DNA of 64,000 nucleotides from Sepiola atlantica (lineage: Eukaryota > Mollusca > Cephalopoda > Sepiida > Sepiolidae), in NCBI GenBank assembly GCA_963556195.1, contig OY744525.1:61993772-62057771 (forward strand), in the 5' to 3' direction. The notes under the pieces are model-generated. The model saw only the letters and a list, made by a program, of their open reading frames with translations. It had not been told where the DNA came from and did not search any database. The position numbers and the translations under genes are program-made. Below, piece by piece: positions 33,735 to 43,436 of the stretch (positions are counted from its first letter, which is position 1; every line of letters starts with the position of its first letter).

Positions 33735-33892
33735 ACTAACAAGCCGGCCAAGACAGCTAAGGCGTTGAACTTTCACAGTCAGTGATGACTGAAAGTCTGG
33801 GGTTAGAACCTTTAGGTGGTGCGTTTGTTGGATATAGCCACACTGATGAGTCTTCAAACGACGTAACATGTCTGGATGTTAATGTTTATATT
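33735..33892 (+). mobile_element. tRNA-derived SINE with hammerhead-like 3' end
   Basis: GCCGGCCAAGACAGCTAAGG is A-box-like and TGGGGTTAGAACCTTT is B-box-like (about 33,797-33,812). GATATAGCCACA and the ribozyme-like module follow, then TGGATGTTAATGTTTATA and a CA/TA/GT microsatellite. The layout (tRNA head, short body, hammerhead, A/T tail, microsatellite) is the same as at 800-950 and 59,200-59,350. The 63-codon frame ending in CVCVCVCV is a microsatellite artefact. Confidence 0.65.
33843..33880 (+). ncRNA. Hammerhead-ribozyme-like motif
   Basis: CTGATGA, stem II GTC...GAC with a T-A inner pair, GTAA in place of GAAA, then ACATGT as a palindromic stem III, UC as cleavage step. Stem I is weak (ACA against TGG/TGCGG in the sister copy). 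The closing pair of stem II is a normal G-C. One core base differs from the consensus. Confidence 0.5.
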
Positions 33893-33908
33893 ATACACAC
33901 ACACACTA

Positions 33909-33970
<62 letters not shown>
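33892..33970. repeat. Compound (AC)n(AT)n(GT)n microsatellite
   Basis: Ends in more than 20 GT units. It sits at the SINE 3' tail. Confidence 0.95.
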
Positions 33971-33972
<2 letters not shown>

Positions 33973-34028
33973 AGAGACATTTGTGCACATGTGTATATAT
34001 AGTAGTATAAGTAGTTGCATGTTTCTGT

Positions 34029-34222
34029 TTTATTTAATAATAAGCAATTAGAACGCCATACAATGCATTTTAGTTTTATTAACTTTTTTTTTTCAATTTA
34101 ATTTTTTTTTATTTTGAAATTCAGTAATTCTGATGATGAAGTATATCTTCGAAAATTAAATTGAAAAAAAAAAGTTAAAACTAAAATGCATTGTATGGCG
34201 TTCTAATTGCTTATTATTATTT
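34029..34222. repeat. Inverted repeat with ribozyme-like loop; third copy at 34,430-34,545
   Basis: TAAGCAATTAGAACGCCATA, CAATGCATTTTAGTTTTA and T-runs in the left arm recur inverted at 34,160-34,222. The loop holds CTGATGA (34,130-34,136), stem TGAAG/CTTC and GAAA. A direct copy at 34,430-34,545 has stem TAAG/CTTA at the same place. That is a two-sided change which keeps pairing. Confidence 0.7.
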
Positions 34223-34663
34223 TTAATAATTAATATTTCCATGTAAACAATGCTTTCTAACCAAGGACAACATCTCTTATTACAATTTGCACCACCATGT
34301 GCAGTCCCCCCCCCCCCCCCCCCCCCCAAAAAAAAAGACTCATCGATATTCGTTCATCAACATCGAACTGATAACACCAAAAAACAAGATGAGGACTAAA
34401 AAAAAAAAGGAAAGGTATTTTTATATATCTTTATTTTGAAATTCAGTAATTCTGATGATTAAGTATATCTTAGAAAATTAAATTGAAAAAAAGGTTAAAA
34501 CTAAAATGCATTGTATGGCGTTCTAATTGCTTATTATTTTGAATAATTAATATATATATATTTTTTACAGAGAGGACAATTTATTGGTTGAAAGTAACGA
34601 ATAGCTAGTGAGGGTTAATAAAATCAAGGACTCCAACTTCCAACCAATCAATGTAAATCCATA

Positions 34664-34720
34664 CATTTAGTCTGATGATTTAGCTCAGGAATGAAACATA
34701 CGTTTCTGTATAGCTTACTT
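34664..34720 (+). ncRNA. Hammerhead-ribozyme-like motif
   Basis: AGT, CTGATGA, a weak stem II (TTT...AA), GAAA, CATACGTTTCTGTAT, A, GCT. Core strands CTGATGA and GAAA are both intact, and the 3' side TAGCTTACTTGCCATAAATA matches the 17.2/29.7/30.2 kb family. Stem II is poorly formed, so activity is doubtful. The host element is preceded by CCAATCAATG as in the sister copies. Confidence 0.45.
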
Positions 34721-34996
34721 GCCATAAATATATTTTATACTACTAAACTGTTCATGTATTGAGCAGTGATGAAAAAAAACTGAAACAAAAACATGTAATA
34801 TATTTTTTATAGGTGTATAATGTAACGGTGATCTACCCTATTTTGTGAATATATGAACTCTTCCAGACACTATGTAGAGAGAAGATTATGACGAAGTCTC
34901 GATGCAGTCTTTCTGTAACGTACTATTTTGTAAATACACTTTTGTAAATATACAACCGTGTTGTCTTATTTATTCTCGTCCCTTCAAGGTCACAAC

Positions 34997-34998
<2 letters not shown>

Positions 34999-35036
<38 letters not shown>
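34999..35036. repeat. (AT)n microsatellite flanking the long hairpin
   Basis: Immediately left of the 35,037 arm. A second AT array follows the right arm at about 35,503-35,530. Confidence 0.9.
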
Positions 35037-35042
<6 letters not shown>

Positions 35043-35463
35043 AATATAGAGGCAAAATGCCTTCAAAAGAAACCATGTATTAGATGCGAGTAATTAAATC
35101 AAAAGAAAGAAAAATATTTCAAAATACCTTCCGTTTTTTTTTTTCTTCATCTGGATTTTTTTTTTTAGCTAATATTTTGCTAATAATCAAGTTCTATTTA
35201 AAAGACATTTTCACCATTATCAACAACATCGGACGAGACACTTCTACAAGACCAAGAAGGATATTATGGGAAAAAAAGTTATACCTTTGTCTTAGCTCTG
35301 TCGAAGCTTGTTTTATCAAGCAAAATATTAGCTAAAAAAAAATCAAGATGAAGAAAAAAAACGGAAGGTATTTTGAAATATTTTTCTTTTTTCTTTTGAT
35401 TTAATTACTCGCATCTAATACATGGTTTCTTTTGAAGGCATTTTGCCTCTATATTTATATTAA
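35037..35463. mobile_element. Long hairpin: about 145-bp nearly perfect inverted repeat
   Basis: Left arm 35,037-35,181 and right arm 35,319-35,463 are almost perfect inverse copies. They share blocks such as GGCAAAATGCCTTCAAAAGA, AACCATGTATTAGATGCGAG, TAATTAAATCAAAAGAAA, CAAAATACCTTCCGTTTTTT and TTAGCTAATATTTTGCT. The loop is 137 nt of unrelated sequence. The arms differ mainly in homopolymer length, so the structure is young. The 83-codon frame over it is not a gene. Confidence 0.85.
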
Positions 35464-35499
35464 CATTCAAAAAGATGCTTTATAAAATGAACTTTCCTA

Positions 35500-35502
<3 letters not shown>

Positions 35503-35530
<28 letters not shown>
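35503..35530. repeat. (AT)n microsatellite
   Basis: TA array about 40 bp beyond the right arm of the long hairpin. Confidence 0.88.
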
Positions 35531-35533
<3 letters not shown>

Positions 35534-35789
35534 ATCCAGGTAAAGTTAACATCCACAGGATAAAAATCCAAAGAATTTCCAATAGGGCTTATATAATAGT
35601 GCTCAAAAGCCGCTACACTGGCATGTTGATGTTATCGATCATTAGTTACTAGAAACTAAGATCTCTTCAGGCAATAGAAAGAATATGAACATCTAAGTGA
35701 AAGATCAAACTTTTCCGCCCGAAGTGATCTTATTCTCAAATAACTACAGATCAATAACATCGAGATGCCAATGTAGCAGCTTTTTGTAC

Positions 35790-36245
35790 ATGTCTGTATA
35801 AATAAAAATATTAATATATAAATGTAATGTTTGTGTTGGGTAAACACTTTCTAGGCATAAGTGTGACTAATGTGAGCTATATTTAGTTTAATGCAAAACG
35901 AGACGGAGCTGGAAGCCCTTTGTCAATTTTCAGAGGCATTCGATTTTGATGAAATTGTACATATAGCTACAACGCATCAACTAATACACATTCCAAAAAT
36001 TTCAGTTTCTTAAAACTATTTTTTAAAGTTGTTAGGGGCACAATATGAGCATAAGCTTGCATCTCAAAATTTAAATATTTCCGATTTACATGAAATTTTA
36101 TCCATAATTATTTAAACAAGATTCATACAATTCCAAATTTGACATTCTAGAATAAAAACCATTTAAGGAATTTTCATCAAAATAAGATATATGGATTCCA
36201 GGCATAATGTTTAGTAGAATATATTCCGTGATTTTAATCTATAAA
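35790..36245. repeat. Interspersed repeat, same family as 3,480-3,860
   Basis: Shares the ordered blocks listed for 3,480-3,860. The start AATATATAAATGTAATGTTTG resembles mini-Helitron 5' ends in this window, but no hairpin plus CTRR end was found. Confidence 0.45.
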
Positions 36246-36344
36246 TGGGGACAAAAATGGTGAAATTAATACTCATACTGGAAAGAGTATATATAATTAA
36301 TTTTATTAATTTATCAGAAAAGATCAGATATATATATATATAAT

Positions 36345-36530
36345 TATAAATATTTGTTTTATTTACATACGTATACGTTTCATCCTTTCGGGTATCGTCA
36401 GTGTAGAGAAGATTATTCATACCGTTCGCCGTACTCAGACTCCGAAACACGAGTCATGTTTCAAACTCAAATTCCGACGTCTTAGCCCACACGGCCGTCA
36501 TCAACAACCCGGTAAATCAGCAAGAGTTAA
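36345..36530 (-). mobile_element. tRNA-derived SINE with hammerhead-like 3' end
   Basis: The minus strand begins ATGACGGCCGTGTGGGCTAA (A-box-like). It passes through TTTGAGTTTGAAACATGACT and a GTGTTTCGGAGTCTGAGTA segment. It ends in the module at 36,362-36,407 and the tail TGTAAATAAAACAAATATTT, then (AT)n. A 5'-truncated second copy of the module lies at 36,676-36,720. Confidence 0.65.
36362..36407 (-). ncRNA. Hammerhead-ribozyme-like motif with intact core
   Basis: Minus strand: TCTACA, CTGACGA, stem II TACCCGAAAGGAT (weak, two C-G pairs around the loop), GAAA, stem III ACGTATACGT (perfect palindrome), A as H17, TGTAAA. Stem I TCTACA/TGTAAA pairs at five of six positions. Every invariant core base (CUGANGA, GAAA, UH) is present. 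The doubtful part is stem II. Confidence 0.6.
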
Positions 36531-36675
36531 TCCTATTTTAAGGCAGCCGTCGTCAAAGTGTTCTACAACTAAAAGGAACATGCATTGAAGTCACGATAAC
36601 GGCTGTGTTAATACTACTCACTACAGAGCCCAGCCTAGATTTGGGGGACGACGAATAATTATAGATTTTTTTTTT

Positions 36676-36720
36676 GTCTACATACGTATGCGCTTCATCC
36701 TTTCGAGAATCGTATATATG
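36676..36720 (-). ncRNA. Truncated hammerhead-like motif
   Basis: The minus strand reads ACGATTCTCGAAAGGATGAA, then GCGCATACGTATGTAGAC, aligned to the 36,362 copy. CTG of the first core strand is lost and GAAA has become GAAG, so it is inactive. Confidence 0.5.
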
Positions 36721-36744
36721 TGGGTGCGTGCGTGCATTATAACA

Positions 36745-36812
36745 TATGTGTATATATATATATATATATATACATACATACACTTATAATGCACACACAC
36801 ACACACATATGT
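36745..36812. repeat. Compound (AT)n(AC)n microsatellite
   Basis: GTGTATATAT... runs into ATACATACA and then, past GCACACAC, ends in CA repeats. Confidence 0.85.
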
Positions 36813-37031
36813 ACGTATATTGAACGCATTTATTTTGTAAGGCACATACGAAAATTTTTATTCTAAAAACTTTGTTCTGATTAGAGTGATCATCTAAAAT
36901 TTTATGATTTATTGTATATTTTAAAATAAATGCTGCCTCAAAACAGCTGTAAATAACCACAATACCTTGATGATGCATGCTCTATATTTGAAACTTGATT
37001 TGAAAAATGTTTTGAAACATCCAAATATCTA

Positions 37032-37034
<3 letters not shown>

Positions 37035-37081
<47 letters not shown>
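37035..37081. repeat. (AT)n microsatellite
   Basis: Perfect TA array of about 23 units. Confidence 0.92.
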
Positions 37082-37084
<3 letters not shown>

Positions 37085-37086
<2 letters not shown>

Positions 37087-37885
37087 GGAATAACGGGTTA
37101 TCATCCGTTTTTGACGGAGTGATTAGCCTCCAAAACTTGAACGATATGCGCTTAATTTAAAAATTATCATCTTATTTTCTTCTATTTGGATAACCCTCTC
37201 CAATCGATCCCCTCCCCACCCCTCATCTCCATTCTACTGGTCACGGCCACAGCAATGATCGCTTTTTAAATAAGATATTTTTTGCCATCTTAAAAAGAAG
37301 AGTGTGTAAAAAAAAACAAAAAAAAAACGATTAATAAATAAATAAAATAATGAAATAAAAGAAAGGTTTTCAAAGAGAAATTATCCTCGGTAATTCCAAC
37401 GAAAAATGAAGGTTAATCCACTGAACCCAAAGAATATTGTCCTTCGTATGGACAGTCATAAAAAAAATAATAAAAAATTAATTTTAGGAAGAGAGTTTGT
37501 TTATTATTTCTTAAGACATTTTATTCTGCTATTTATTAGTTTTGGATTTTTTCAATTTATTCTCCAATTCACTAACACCAAAATCGATGGTAGCATCACC
37601 ATCTTTTCCTCTCTCTCTCTCTCTCTTGCTCCCTCTCTCTGTTTATTAATTGTCAAAGGTAACTTGCCCTCCGTTGCCGCTTTTTTTAAAATCTTAATTT
37701 ACAGAATATAATAAGCAATAAACATTTCTTTGAAACAACGGCGGTGCATAAGAAAATTAATGTATTCCTGTTTCAAGAGCACAAATGAACCATAATACTT
37801 GAATTCACCTTTAACCTTTTAATACAAGCCAGAAATTACATTTCATTCGACAATTTAAACGCTTCAAAATGACTAATTTAGAAAT
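37085..37885. other. Unassigned sequence
   Basis: Contains (CT)n at about 37,610-37,628 and A-rich runs. The 101-codon frame 37,406-37,711 has a hydrophobic middle (HFILLFISFGFFQFILQF) but runs into CT-repeat-coded SLSLSL, so I do not call it a gene. Confidence 0.35.
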
Positions 37886-37889
37886 GTCA

Positions 37890-38175
37890 CGATAGTAAAC
37901 ACAAGCGGAGCTTCCATGAGCAAAGTGTCTTTCCTAGGACTGCCCGCTTGTGGAACACAGTACCACGGGGCTGCTTCCTGGCTGACTACAACATTGCAGT
38001 TTTCAAGTCCAATGTAAAAAAATTCTTGTTGAGCCGTCCTCTTAAAGTAATCAAATTCTGACCAGTTACAAATCCCCTCAGTGTTTCACCGTCTACCTGT
38101 CACACCAATAAACCTTATCCTTGTGTGGCCTTTAGACCTTGATAAGGTGATTCGTTTGTAAATAATAAAAAAACA
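37890..38175 (+). pseudogene. LINE 3' end, tail-to-tail with the next copy
   Basis: Plus-strand reading ends FHEQSVFPRTARLWNTVPRG, CFLADYNIAVFKSNVKKFLL, SRPLKVIKF-stop, then 3' UTR with AAACCTTATCCTTGTGTGGC and an A-run. Same family as 24.4 and 25.9 kb. Confidence 0.85.
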
Positions 38176-38212
38176 CATGTCAGCCATTTGTAATTTACTA
38201 TTAATAGATTAT

Positions 38213-38600
38213 ACAAGACCAAAAGATACTCGAGGATAAGGATTAATGAGATGGAATGAGTGCCAGAGATGAAGAACTTTATGAGAAGATTGAGAATGGT
38301 CGATGGAGTTCATGATATGAATAGGTTGACATTGGATCTTGAAGACAACCCTGTTGTAATTTGCAGTGAAGCAGTCCCGTGGTAACGTTTCACCGAAGAA
38401 GCTTTGTTCATGGAGGTTTTTTTAATTTTTGTTGTGGTTAAAAAGACGAGTTCTTGCTATGAAAATCGTAGAAAGAGGGACCAGAAGTTGGAGCTACGAC
38501 GAGCACCTTCCATGGAAGTAATAATAGAGTAGAGAGAGACTGTTCTGTGAGAAAGGGGCTGAAAGAGAAAATATTTTTCCGATCTGTATAATAATAGGTT
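38213..38600 (-). pseudogene. LINE 3' end, inverted relative to 37,890-38,175
   Basis: The minus strand carries the same C-terminal region (LHEQSFF...LPRDCFTANYNRVVFK) and the same 3' UTR, so the pair forms an inverted repeat with arms of about 250 bp separated by roughly 40 bp. The pair could arise from two insertions or one inverted duplication. Confidence 0.75.
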
Positions 38601-39120
38601 TATTCAGGTTTGTACGTATGTTATCACCTTCTACACTCATTAAAAAAAAAAAAAATGAGATCGTCCCATCACCAAAGAAACTCAAAATTAACTGGTGTCG
38701 CTAAGGTAAAAAAATATCCGACTTTATCTCTTAAGTGGACCTTGGGTTTACTTTCGGCAGTCTCGTAACTCGCTTCCCTTGTTTTGTCCTGTAGTCCCTA
38801 CATTTCATGAGCGATGTTTCTGACAAAGGGGGGAGAATTGCTGTTTTCTGAGTCATAATCTATCCATATAACACTTATCGTTATCTGGGTTTTGACCATG
38901 AAGTGGTATTTTTGTAGCTCCTTACATCAAGTGATTTCATACCTTGTCTGAAAAAGATTAATCTTATATAAATAGAGGTTTTGTCCGTCTGTCCATCATA
39001 TATTTTTTTAAAAAACGTAATACATTACGGAATTGGTCTTATTTCGAAATATTAGAGATCTTAACTACTTTTAGAAATAGAAAATGTTTTATTAATAGCA
39101 AATAATAAATTCCCCCAAAA
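38601..39120. other. Unassigned sequence
   Basis: ATATAAATAGAGGTTTTGTC followed by CGTCTGTCC (38,968-38,996) resembles the start of a dispersed repeat also seen near 62,215 and 62,730. Otherwise nothing recognised. Confidence 0.35.
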
Positions 39121-39131
39121 TAAAGCTGATG

Positions 39132-39202
39132 GCATGACCGGAGATCGAAACAGAACCCGAGAGATCTTTAGTCCGAGGTTCTACCAACTGAGCTATTTGG
39201 AC
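39132..39202 (-). mobile_element. tRNA-Phe-like SINE head or tRNA pseudogene
   Basis: The minus strand has AAATAGCTCAGTTGGTAGAA, identical to the eukaryotic tRNA-Phe A-box region, then GACTAAAGATC (GACTGAAGATC in tRNA-Phe, anticodon GAA changed to AAA). A stretched B-box, GGTTCTGTTTCGATCTCC, follows. The acceptor and anticodon stems no longer pair, so it is not a functional tRNA. Confidence 0.6.
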
Positions 39203-39324
39203 TTATAGAGCTGAAAATATTACCTTAAATAATTATAGCTTTGACTTGACGTCATAGATTTATAATTTACGTCATGTTTCAAAACATGAATTCAAACATA
39301 AGTGATAAAATAAATTAATGAATG

Positions 39325-39535
39325 GGTAAAAGTAAATTTGTATGAATCAGAATGGTACCACTTTGTTGACCGGCTTGATTCTGTTGTCGGCATTCTTGCA
39401 GGTAGGACCATGTAATGGTTGCCAACATCTTTAAGTGAAAGTGGTATTATAGAATCGACTGGATTCGAACTTTGAACACCCAGATCGTCAGTCCACGTCG
39501 TTATCCACTTCACCACCATCAGTTAGAAATTATTT
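39325..39535 (-). mobile_element. tRNA-derived SINE
   Basis: The minus strand has TGGTGGTGAAGTGGATAACG (A-box-like) and TTCAAAGTTCGAATCCAGTC (B-box). It then has CCACTTTCACTTAAAGATGT and CATGGTCCTACCTGCAAGAA, blocks shared with 62,255-62,400(+). No hammerhead core was found in this family. Confidence 0.7.
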
Positions 39536-40005
39536 TAGCAGTCCAAAACAATTTTGCATTAACTACGTATTAGCAATAAAAACAATTTAATCAAGGGAGA
39601 CGCAAGAGTGCTCTATCCCTTAATAGACTTCAAAAACGGCCTATGCTGGAAAATTCATTTCTTTGATCAATCATAATTCAAAAACTAATAAACCAAATTA
39701 GTTAAAACTTTGCACAAAATTTTTATTTGATAGGTTCTATAAGTGTGTAGAATTTCAGCATCATTAGTCAAGGCAACCCAGAGATCCAGAAAGGTCAGGC
39801 ATGATTTTGTGTTATCCGTGTGTACGTATGTGCCACCATGTATCTCATCAACTATTTGATGGATTCAGCTGATTTTTGGCAGAGATAGAGGTTCTAGGGT
39901 CTAGTTGATGACATTTTAATGTCAGTTTACCATATACCTTAGTTTTCCAGAAAATTCCAAAAAACCTTTAAAATGACCAGGCATAGCCTTTACAAAAGTA
40001 GTGAC

Positions 40006-40383
40006 ATTCCATGATAAATGCCAGTATACTGAAATCATATGCCCTTAATAGGGTTAAGATGAAAATTCATATACACTAAATGTACAAAAGCAAGGAAATT
40101 CCCAAATTTTTACACTTTTATTGTCATAAAGGGTATGCGAGCACAACAGGGCTATGTATTTTACTGGTAGGAATTTTTCTTTAGCGAACCTCACACACTG
40201 CATCCACTCATGCATAGAGATTTATACTGTAGTGATGTGATAATGAAATGGGTTGTTTGATATGACAATAAAAGTGTAAAAATTTGGGAATTTCCTTGCT
40301 TTTGTACATTTAGTGTATATGAATTTTCATCTTAACCCTATTAAGGGCATATGATTTCAGTATACTGGCATTTATCATGGAAT
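40006..40383. repeat. Perfect 123-bp inverted repeat
   Basis: 40,006-40,128 and 40,261-40,383 are exact reverse complements over 123 bases, with a 132-bp spacer (40,129-40,260). Matching stops abruptly at both edges. I see no TSD, coding sequence or known terminus. Confidence 0.95.
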
Positions 40384-41500
40384 ATATACAAGAATTGGGT
40401 TGTAAGGCTAGTTATTCCAAAATATAATTCTGTCATGGCATCGACTTAACGAAACACAGCAACGAACCACTAAGTTAATAAAAACAACTGGGATAATTCG
40501 TTTTAAGTTGCAAAATAGGCTAATTTACTTGAATTTTTGTTAGCTTGGAGTGGATGAGTGGAGTTCTATCCATATGTTTCAAAAGAGTTTGTTGGTAAAA
40601 ATCTATTTTCATGGAGTACAGACTCTAATTTTATTTGGCAAGGCGGGCGCATGCGCCAAATTTTAGTCGAATCTTTAAATATTTTCTAAAATAAAGATAG
40701 ATGCGTTAAAAGAAATTTTTTTTTCAGAACTAATATTTTACCCTTTTTTTCTTTCTTTTTATATATATTCACACACAGGGACTTATTCAAATTTGGTTTG
40801 GGCTTATGAAGGGCATTTTTTTTTGGTACTCGTGCTAAATAGAGCACGAAAGAATTTCAGTACTTATGGAGATTCCAAAGTCTTGACGTAGATATTCAAA
40901 CGCTCGGGGAATAAAACAAACTTTGTTTTTGCAAACAATTTACTTAACGAATATTGTGTATTTTTCCTTGATTACACAGAAAAAATGCAATGTTTTTTTG
41001 TTCATGGGTTTTATTTGCGAGTTTTTCATTTATTTTCATGGTCTTTATAAAAGAAGGCATTGCCAGTAGAGTGGTAGTACGAGTAAAGTGGGGGGGGGGC
41101 AGGAACATCTGTGCTCGTTCTCCAGTTTTTATTACATGGACAAAATAGTGCGACTGGGGTTCATTTGGTCATCGTTTCTAGCAGTGCTCGAACGTGAAGG
41201 ACAATTGTCAGGGCACATACATTCAGGACGAGTGTTTTCTTGTGAAAGTGTTTTTTTTTGTGAGGGAGGGCACCTGCAGATTGATTATGGAGGCTGATGA
41301 ATTAGTATTCGTATCGACCAAATTGTCGTCAAAACTCGGGGATCTCCGTTAAATTTGTGATGTGCTAGTCTGCACAAGAGTCTTTTTTCTTGCTAAAAAA
41401 AAACAAAAAAAAAACGTAACAATATGCCCTTCATTAACTCAAATACTAACCCTAACTCCGAGGTGGCAATACAAAGAATATATAACCTAATAAAGGTAGT
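40384..41500. other. Unassigned sequence
   Basis: Poly-T and poly-G runs occur. The frame at 41,088-41,297 has no recognisable domain. Nothing else stands out. Confidence 0.4.
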
Positions 41501-42094
41501 GATTATATAATATATATATACATATACACACACACACAAATATTATATAATATATACAAATTATTATTTAAGAACTATACGTTATATAATTTAGAGACGT
41601 ACCATGCTTTCATCGCCATGAACTGACCTTTTATTGTTTAGAAAAGACCTTTACATCCCATCCAAATCGAAGAATGCAGTTCAATGATCACCGGTAATAT
41701 CTTCCGGTGAATTCGCTCAAGCGTCCATTATGGGGAAAGTACCGAGTTAATAGAGGCGGAGTGTATGATTGGGTCCTAATAGTAACTAAGTGTTATTTAA
41801 AAAATAATTTATTGTTGATAACGGATGCTGTATGTTTTTCTGTTTCAATGGCATATTCATATTTCGGGGTGATGGTGTTTGGTGTAGTTTATTGGTCTGG
41901 GAGTGGGTTAGATTTTGGTATGACAGACTGCTATTAATTTATCGGGTGGAAGTGTATTGCTGATATTACAAGGTGTACGGACCCGTATACCTTTAAGGTG
42001 TGGAAACTGATGGTAAGATTTATTATCTCTGAATTTGTTATCGTTAAATTAACTAATCGAAGCACCGATAAAATGTTTTCCTATCGCTCTGTTG

Positions 42095-42290
42095 TTTGTT
42101 GTCGACGCCATTTTTTTTTTAAATTTGATACGTCAATTTAACAATAACAAATTCGGAAATAAATCTTAATCAGTTTCCACACTTTAAAAAGTATACTGGT
42201 CGGTAAAATATAAATTTGTTTTTGTTGAAAGTATTTAGTTGTACTTTTTTTTTCGATCTCTCGGCTGTTAACTATACGGTAAGATTACAG
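42095..42290 (+). repeat. Unknown repeat, copy 1
   Basis: GTTTCCACACTTTAAAAAGT, GGTCGGTAAAATA, GTTTTTGTTGAAAGTATTTA, GTTGTACTTTTT and TCTCGGCTGTTAACTATAC match in order with 43,262-43,385(+) and, inverted, with 42,851-42,965. No coding sense. Confidence 0.6.
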
Positions 42291-42499
42291 AAACCGAATG
42301 TGGAATTGGTTCAATTGGTGCTTTTCTAAAAAAAAAATAAATACAAATTTTTTTCAAAAGTAAAGTCTTTTTTCGCAACAAAAACACTTCATTAACCCAA
42401 CCACCAATACTTTACTGAATATAATTAGTAATAAACAAATAATTAAAATAAAAACAAAATGACAATTTTATAAATAATTTTTTTAAAAAGTAACGAACT

Positions 42500-42690
42500 A
42501 ATGAATGTTGGTAAGAGGGATGTTTATCCAATTAAAAAACGATGACATATCGTTCGTCCCTACCCCCACACACACAAAAAAAACTTCGACAATAAAGAAG
42601 GTCGCACGACACGATAGAGAAATGGCAACCATTTTGATTTCTCTTTTTCTTGAAGAGAACCCGCGTCCTCCTTATTGTGCGTTTTTTCAT
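42500..42690 (+). repeat. Repeat shared with 46,740-46,930
   Basis: TTTATCCAATTAAAAAACGA, CATATCGT, TCGACAATAAAGAAGGTCGC, ACGACAC-ATA-A-AATGGCA, CCATTTTG and CCCGCGTCCTCCTTATT are all matched in the same order 4.2 kb downstream. Both copies follow a 'TGTGGAAT(T/C)GGT-CAATT-GTGCT' block (42,298 and 46,130), so the homologous region extends upstream with large gaps. It may be a segmental duplication or two copies of one element. Confidence 0.6.
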
Positions 42691-42850
42691 TCTTCTGTCC
42701 AGACATTGTTCTTAAATTTATCACGTTAGTTTAGAGTAACGATTATAAATATTAAAACCTTTTTTTTTTACTATCGACGTTAGAAACAAATAAAAATGCT
42801 ACGCGGAGTAATGAAAGTTTTTTTTTTTTTTTAAATGTTAAAAGGAGCAA

Positions 42851-43390
42851 TGGTGTAGTATGGTTAACAGCTGAGAAATCGAAAACAAACAAAATATACA
42901 ACAACTAACTTTTACCAAATGCAAGAAAATTTATTTTCTACCTACCTGCATAGTTTTAATCTTCTGAAAGCGTCTTAAAGTTGTTTGATTTCAATATAAG
43001 ATTTCGCCGGATTCTGTTTTATTTATGCTTGTGATTGTTGGTGTTTAATTCCGTAAAAAATAGTTTTAAAATAAAATAAAAATGACTTAACTTACCACTC
43101 ATTCTAAGTCCGACTGCCCCCCCCCCGGAATTAGGGTTAGCGGTAATGTAAACTTTTACTATCTTTTACGTCTGTAATTAGCAACTGTCTCCAAACAAAA
43201 CTGACCGCCATTTTTATTTACTCGTGTTCGACTAAGTGAAAATGACGATAACATTTAGAGATAATAAATCTTACAGTTTGCACACTTTAAAACTATGCAG
43301 GTTGATAAAAATGTACTTGCGTTTGGTAAAAGCTATTTGTTGTATATTTTGTTGGTTTTCGATTTCTAGGCTGTTAACTATACTATATTA
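42851..43390. repeat. Inverted repeat pair of the unknown repeat
   Basis: Minus strand of 42,851-42,965 and plus strand of 43,270-43,385 share AAACTATGCAGGT, TTGCATTTGGTAAAAG-like, TTGTTGTATATTTTGTT, GGTTTTCGATTTCT and GCTGTTAAC-ATACTA. The arms are about 110 bp with a 300-bp spacer. The 66-codon frame at 43,236-43,436 lies inside the right arm. Confidence 0.65.
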
Positions 43391-43436
43391 TTACCTGTTA
43401 AAATATATTAATAGTTTTCGCTTTACTAATGTATAA

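Noticed and set aside
33782..33973. 63-codon frame ending in a CV repeat
   Set aside because: It reads through a SINE into a GT microsatellite.
37406..37711. 101-codon hydrophobic protein
   Set aside because: Composition follows T-rich and CT-repeat sequence; there is no conserved motif and no neighbouring exon.
39480..39520. Hammerhead core in the 39.3 kb SINE (CTGACGA on the minus strand)
   Set aside because: The CTGACGA lies in the tRNA-like head, with no GAAA and no paired stems around it.
41292..41330. CTGATGA at 41,295 as a ribozyme
   Set aside because: No GAAA follows at a suitable distance and no stem I partner was found.
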